Origin: Deltaproteobacteria bacterium
GTDB lineage: Bacteria > SAR324 > NAC60-12
Direction of reading: 5' to 3'
Length of the DNA stretch: 8,936 bases
NCBI GenBank assembly: GCA_002730365.1
Contig: PBZZ01000125.1
Location: forward strand, 1-8,936
The notes below the pieces were generated by a model. That model had not been told where the DNA came from. It did no database searches and was given only the letters and a program-made list of their open reading frames with translations. Positions 7,771 through 8,936 of this stretch are shown here, in pieces (the stretch's first letter is position 1; each line of letters begins with the position of its first letter). The position numbers and the translations under genes were made by a program.

Positions 7771-8157
7771 ATGAAAAGGTTGTTGTTGTGTTTGTTAATT
7801 GGCTTTCTTTTGGGATGTGCGGCTGAACATGAATCAATAGGTGAACTATCAGGTGATAGCCCAAGCGGTGCTGAAAAGTTCTCTGAATCTGAAACCCAAA
7901 ATGTTTTGATTTTCAATGAAAGTTCAGCGTTTGTTTCAGAGCCTGAAGGAAACTGGAATCTCAGAGTTAGTTCCTTTGAACCGGTACAAGCCATCTATGT
8001 CGACAACATCCCAATGACATTAGCTGGTGGGTCCTATGATTTTTTCTTTGAGATACCCTACAAATTGAATTCTGAGGAGAAAAGTTTTACTGTCGAAGTT
8101 TACATAACGCAAGGAGTGATTAAGCGCGAAGTACTATTAAAACAGAAGACTTCGTGA
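7771..8157 (+). CDS. small predicted lipoprotein of unknown function
   Basis: A 128-residue protein that I do not recognise by name. It starts with Lys-Arg and a leucine-rich hydrophobic stretch, then the lipobox LLGC with Cys16 as the predicted lipidation site (signal peptidase II cleavage before Cys16). Residues 17-18 are Ala-Ala rather than Asp, which in proteobacteria would favour outer-membrane sorting. Residues 17-44 form a polar Ser/Glu/Gly-rich linker. Residues 45-126 look like a single small beta-rich domain with alternating hydrophobic residues, including VQAIYVDNIPMTLAGG and SFTVEVYITQGVIKREV, reminiscent of Ig-like beta-sandwich modules that often mediate binding; this fold is inference. 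The gene begins six bases after the ileS stop and is almost certainly co-transcribed with it. No terminator hairpin with a T-tract is visible after it. Confidence 0.8.
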   Translation: MKRLLLCLLIGFLLGCAAEHESIGELSGDSPSGAEKFSESETQNVLIFNESSAFVSEPEGNWNLRVSSFEPVQAIYVDNIPMTLAGGSYDFFFEIPYKLNSEEKSFTVEVYITQGVIKREVLLKQKTS

Positions 8158-8175
8158 ACCAGCTAGTTACATGAC

Positions 8176-8936
8176 TCAGTCGATCTCTAGTGGTGGAATT
8201 TCCTCTTCGGGGTCTGCTTCCTGTACTCTCTCAAACCATTCACTGAGCTGTTCTGCGTGATTGTCTAAACGAAATTTGCGACAGCAATCCAGCATTTGCA
8301 CAAAAACTTTATGCTGCGGCAACATAATGATTGATCGCTGATATTCCTGAATTGCTGCGGGCCCCTGTCGTTTTCCCTCAAGCATCATAGCTCTTTCCAA
8401 ATGCTGATTGGCGGTAGCCAGGCGATCTTTTTGCTTCTGTAAGGCAAGCTCTCTCTCGAACTCACGAATTGTTTTAGGATTCCCGAGCCCCTTGGCGACT
8501 TCCAAAGCTTCTTCCAAGATCTCCTCGTCCGCTTCCACGCCGATGACAAGTTGATACCCCAGCACAGATTCTTGCCAGTTATTTTTGTCAGCCTCAATTC
8601 TTGCTAAGGCCAGCCACTCTTGTCGGATAGCTCTCATCCCATCAAGTGCTTGTCGATTTTTCGGATCCTTTAGCAGGACCTCACGAAAGCAGCTCTGTGC
8701 TGTATTCCACTCTTTGAATTCTAGAGATAGGGCTCCCAACTGCAAAAGTTGCTCTGGCTTCGTCATATCCAGCCTTAGATCATGCAGCAACTCCCAAGCT
8801 TTGCGTCGATTTTTTCTGATTAAAATCGTTGCTTCTTCGAATAATCCTGCGACTTCATATTTTCCCTGCGATCGCCGCAGCATCTCAAAGCCAATGAAGA
8901 GATAACGTCGTGACAACTGAATATTATTGACTCGGC
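8176..8936 (-). CDS. TPR-repeat protein, 5' end beyond the window
   Basis: A helical-repeat protein of unknown specific role. At least three tetratricopeptide-like units can be seen, counting from the TTG at 8916 as residue 1: about 56-89 (with LGALSLEFKEW and FREVLLKDP), a weaker one about 104-135, and about 167-200 (AAIQEYQRSIIMLP). An additional helical pair may lie at residues 5-45. The tail is acidic (EADPEEE) and ends at a TGA at 8178-8176. Such proteins usually act as protein-binding scaffolds. The frame stays open for six more codons to the right edge, and no Shine-Dalgarno precedes the TTG, so the true start is probably outside the window and any signal peptide cannot be judged. It converges on the lipoprotein gene with 18 bp between the stop codons. 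Nothing links it functionally to its neighbours. Confidence 0.8.
   Translation of the reverse strand, partial: RVNNIQLSRRYLFIGFEMLRRSQGKYEVAGLFEEATILIRKNRRKAWELLHDLRLDMTKPEQLLQLGALSLEFKEWNTAQSCFREVLLKDPKNRQALDGMRAIRQEWLALARIEADKNNWQESVLGYQLVIGVEADEEILEEALEVAKGLGNPKTIREFERELALQKQKDRLATANQHLERAMMLEGKRQGPAAIQEYQRSIIMLPQHKVFVQMLDCCRKFRLDNHAEQLSEWFERVQEADPEEEIPPLEID

Noticed and set aside
8916..8936. The TTG at 8916 as the true start of the TPR gene
   Set aside because: No Shine-Dalgarno precedes it and the frame continues uninterrupted to the window edge, so a start outside the window is more likely.
1..8936. CRISPR array, transposon ends, tRNA or rRNA genes, phage or defence genes
   Set aside because: No regularly spaced long repeats, transposase-like frames, cloverleaf-like segments or recognisable mobile or defence proteins were seen; nearly all the sequence is explained by the five genes.

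Overview
The window shows ordinary bacterial chromosome with a branched-chain amino-acid theme: leucine synthesis (leuA), leucine charging (leuS) and isoleucine charging (ileS). Downstream lie a small lipoprotein gene and a TPR-protein gene. A clear lipobox points to a bacterium, probably Gram-negative. Shine-Dalgarno sequences precede leuA, leuS and the lipoprotein gene. Base composition is moderate, by eye a little below 50% GC. The LeuRS is of a long type whose connective and KMSKS-loop sequences recall those of actinobacteria. The IleRS is the eukaryote-like type 2. I cannot name the phylum; an environmental, perhaps marine, lineage is a guess.

Layout from left to right: (1) 1-2663, minus strand, leuS, with its 3' end cut off by the left edge. 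(2) 2664-2766, a short gap with a perfect 8-bp hairpin just after leuA. (3) 2767-4320, minus strand, leuA, complete. (4) 4321-4635, a 315-bp divergent intergenic region rich in TTGC motifs, with an AT-rich core that resembles a -10 box on both strands. (5) 4636-7764, plus strand, ileS, complete. (6) 7771-8157, plus strand, a small lipoprotein gene whose ribosome-binding site overlaps the ileS stop codon. (7) 8176-8936, minus strand, a TPR protein that converges on the lipoprotein gene and is open through the right edge.

leuA and leuS probably form one leftward unit. ileS and the lipoprotein gene form a rightward unit. Both start from the shared 315-bp region, so leucine supply and Leu/Ile charging could be regulated together, although nothing in the sequence proves it. 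I found no mobile element, CRISPR array, rRNA, tRNA or defence gene. I do not see a new multi-gene system. The most notable points are the type 2 IleRS (expected mupirocin insensitivity), the LeuRS with a KMGKR signature and no cysteine cluster in its usual zinc-site region, the organisation of the divergent control region, and the lipoprotein coupled to ileS.
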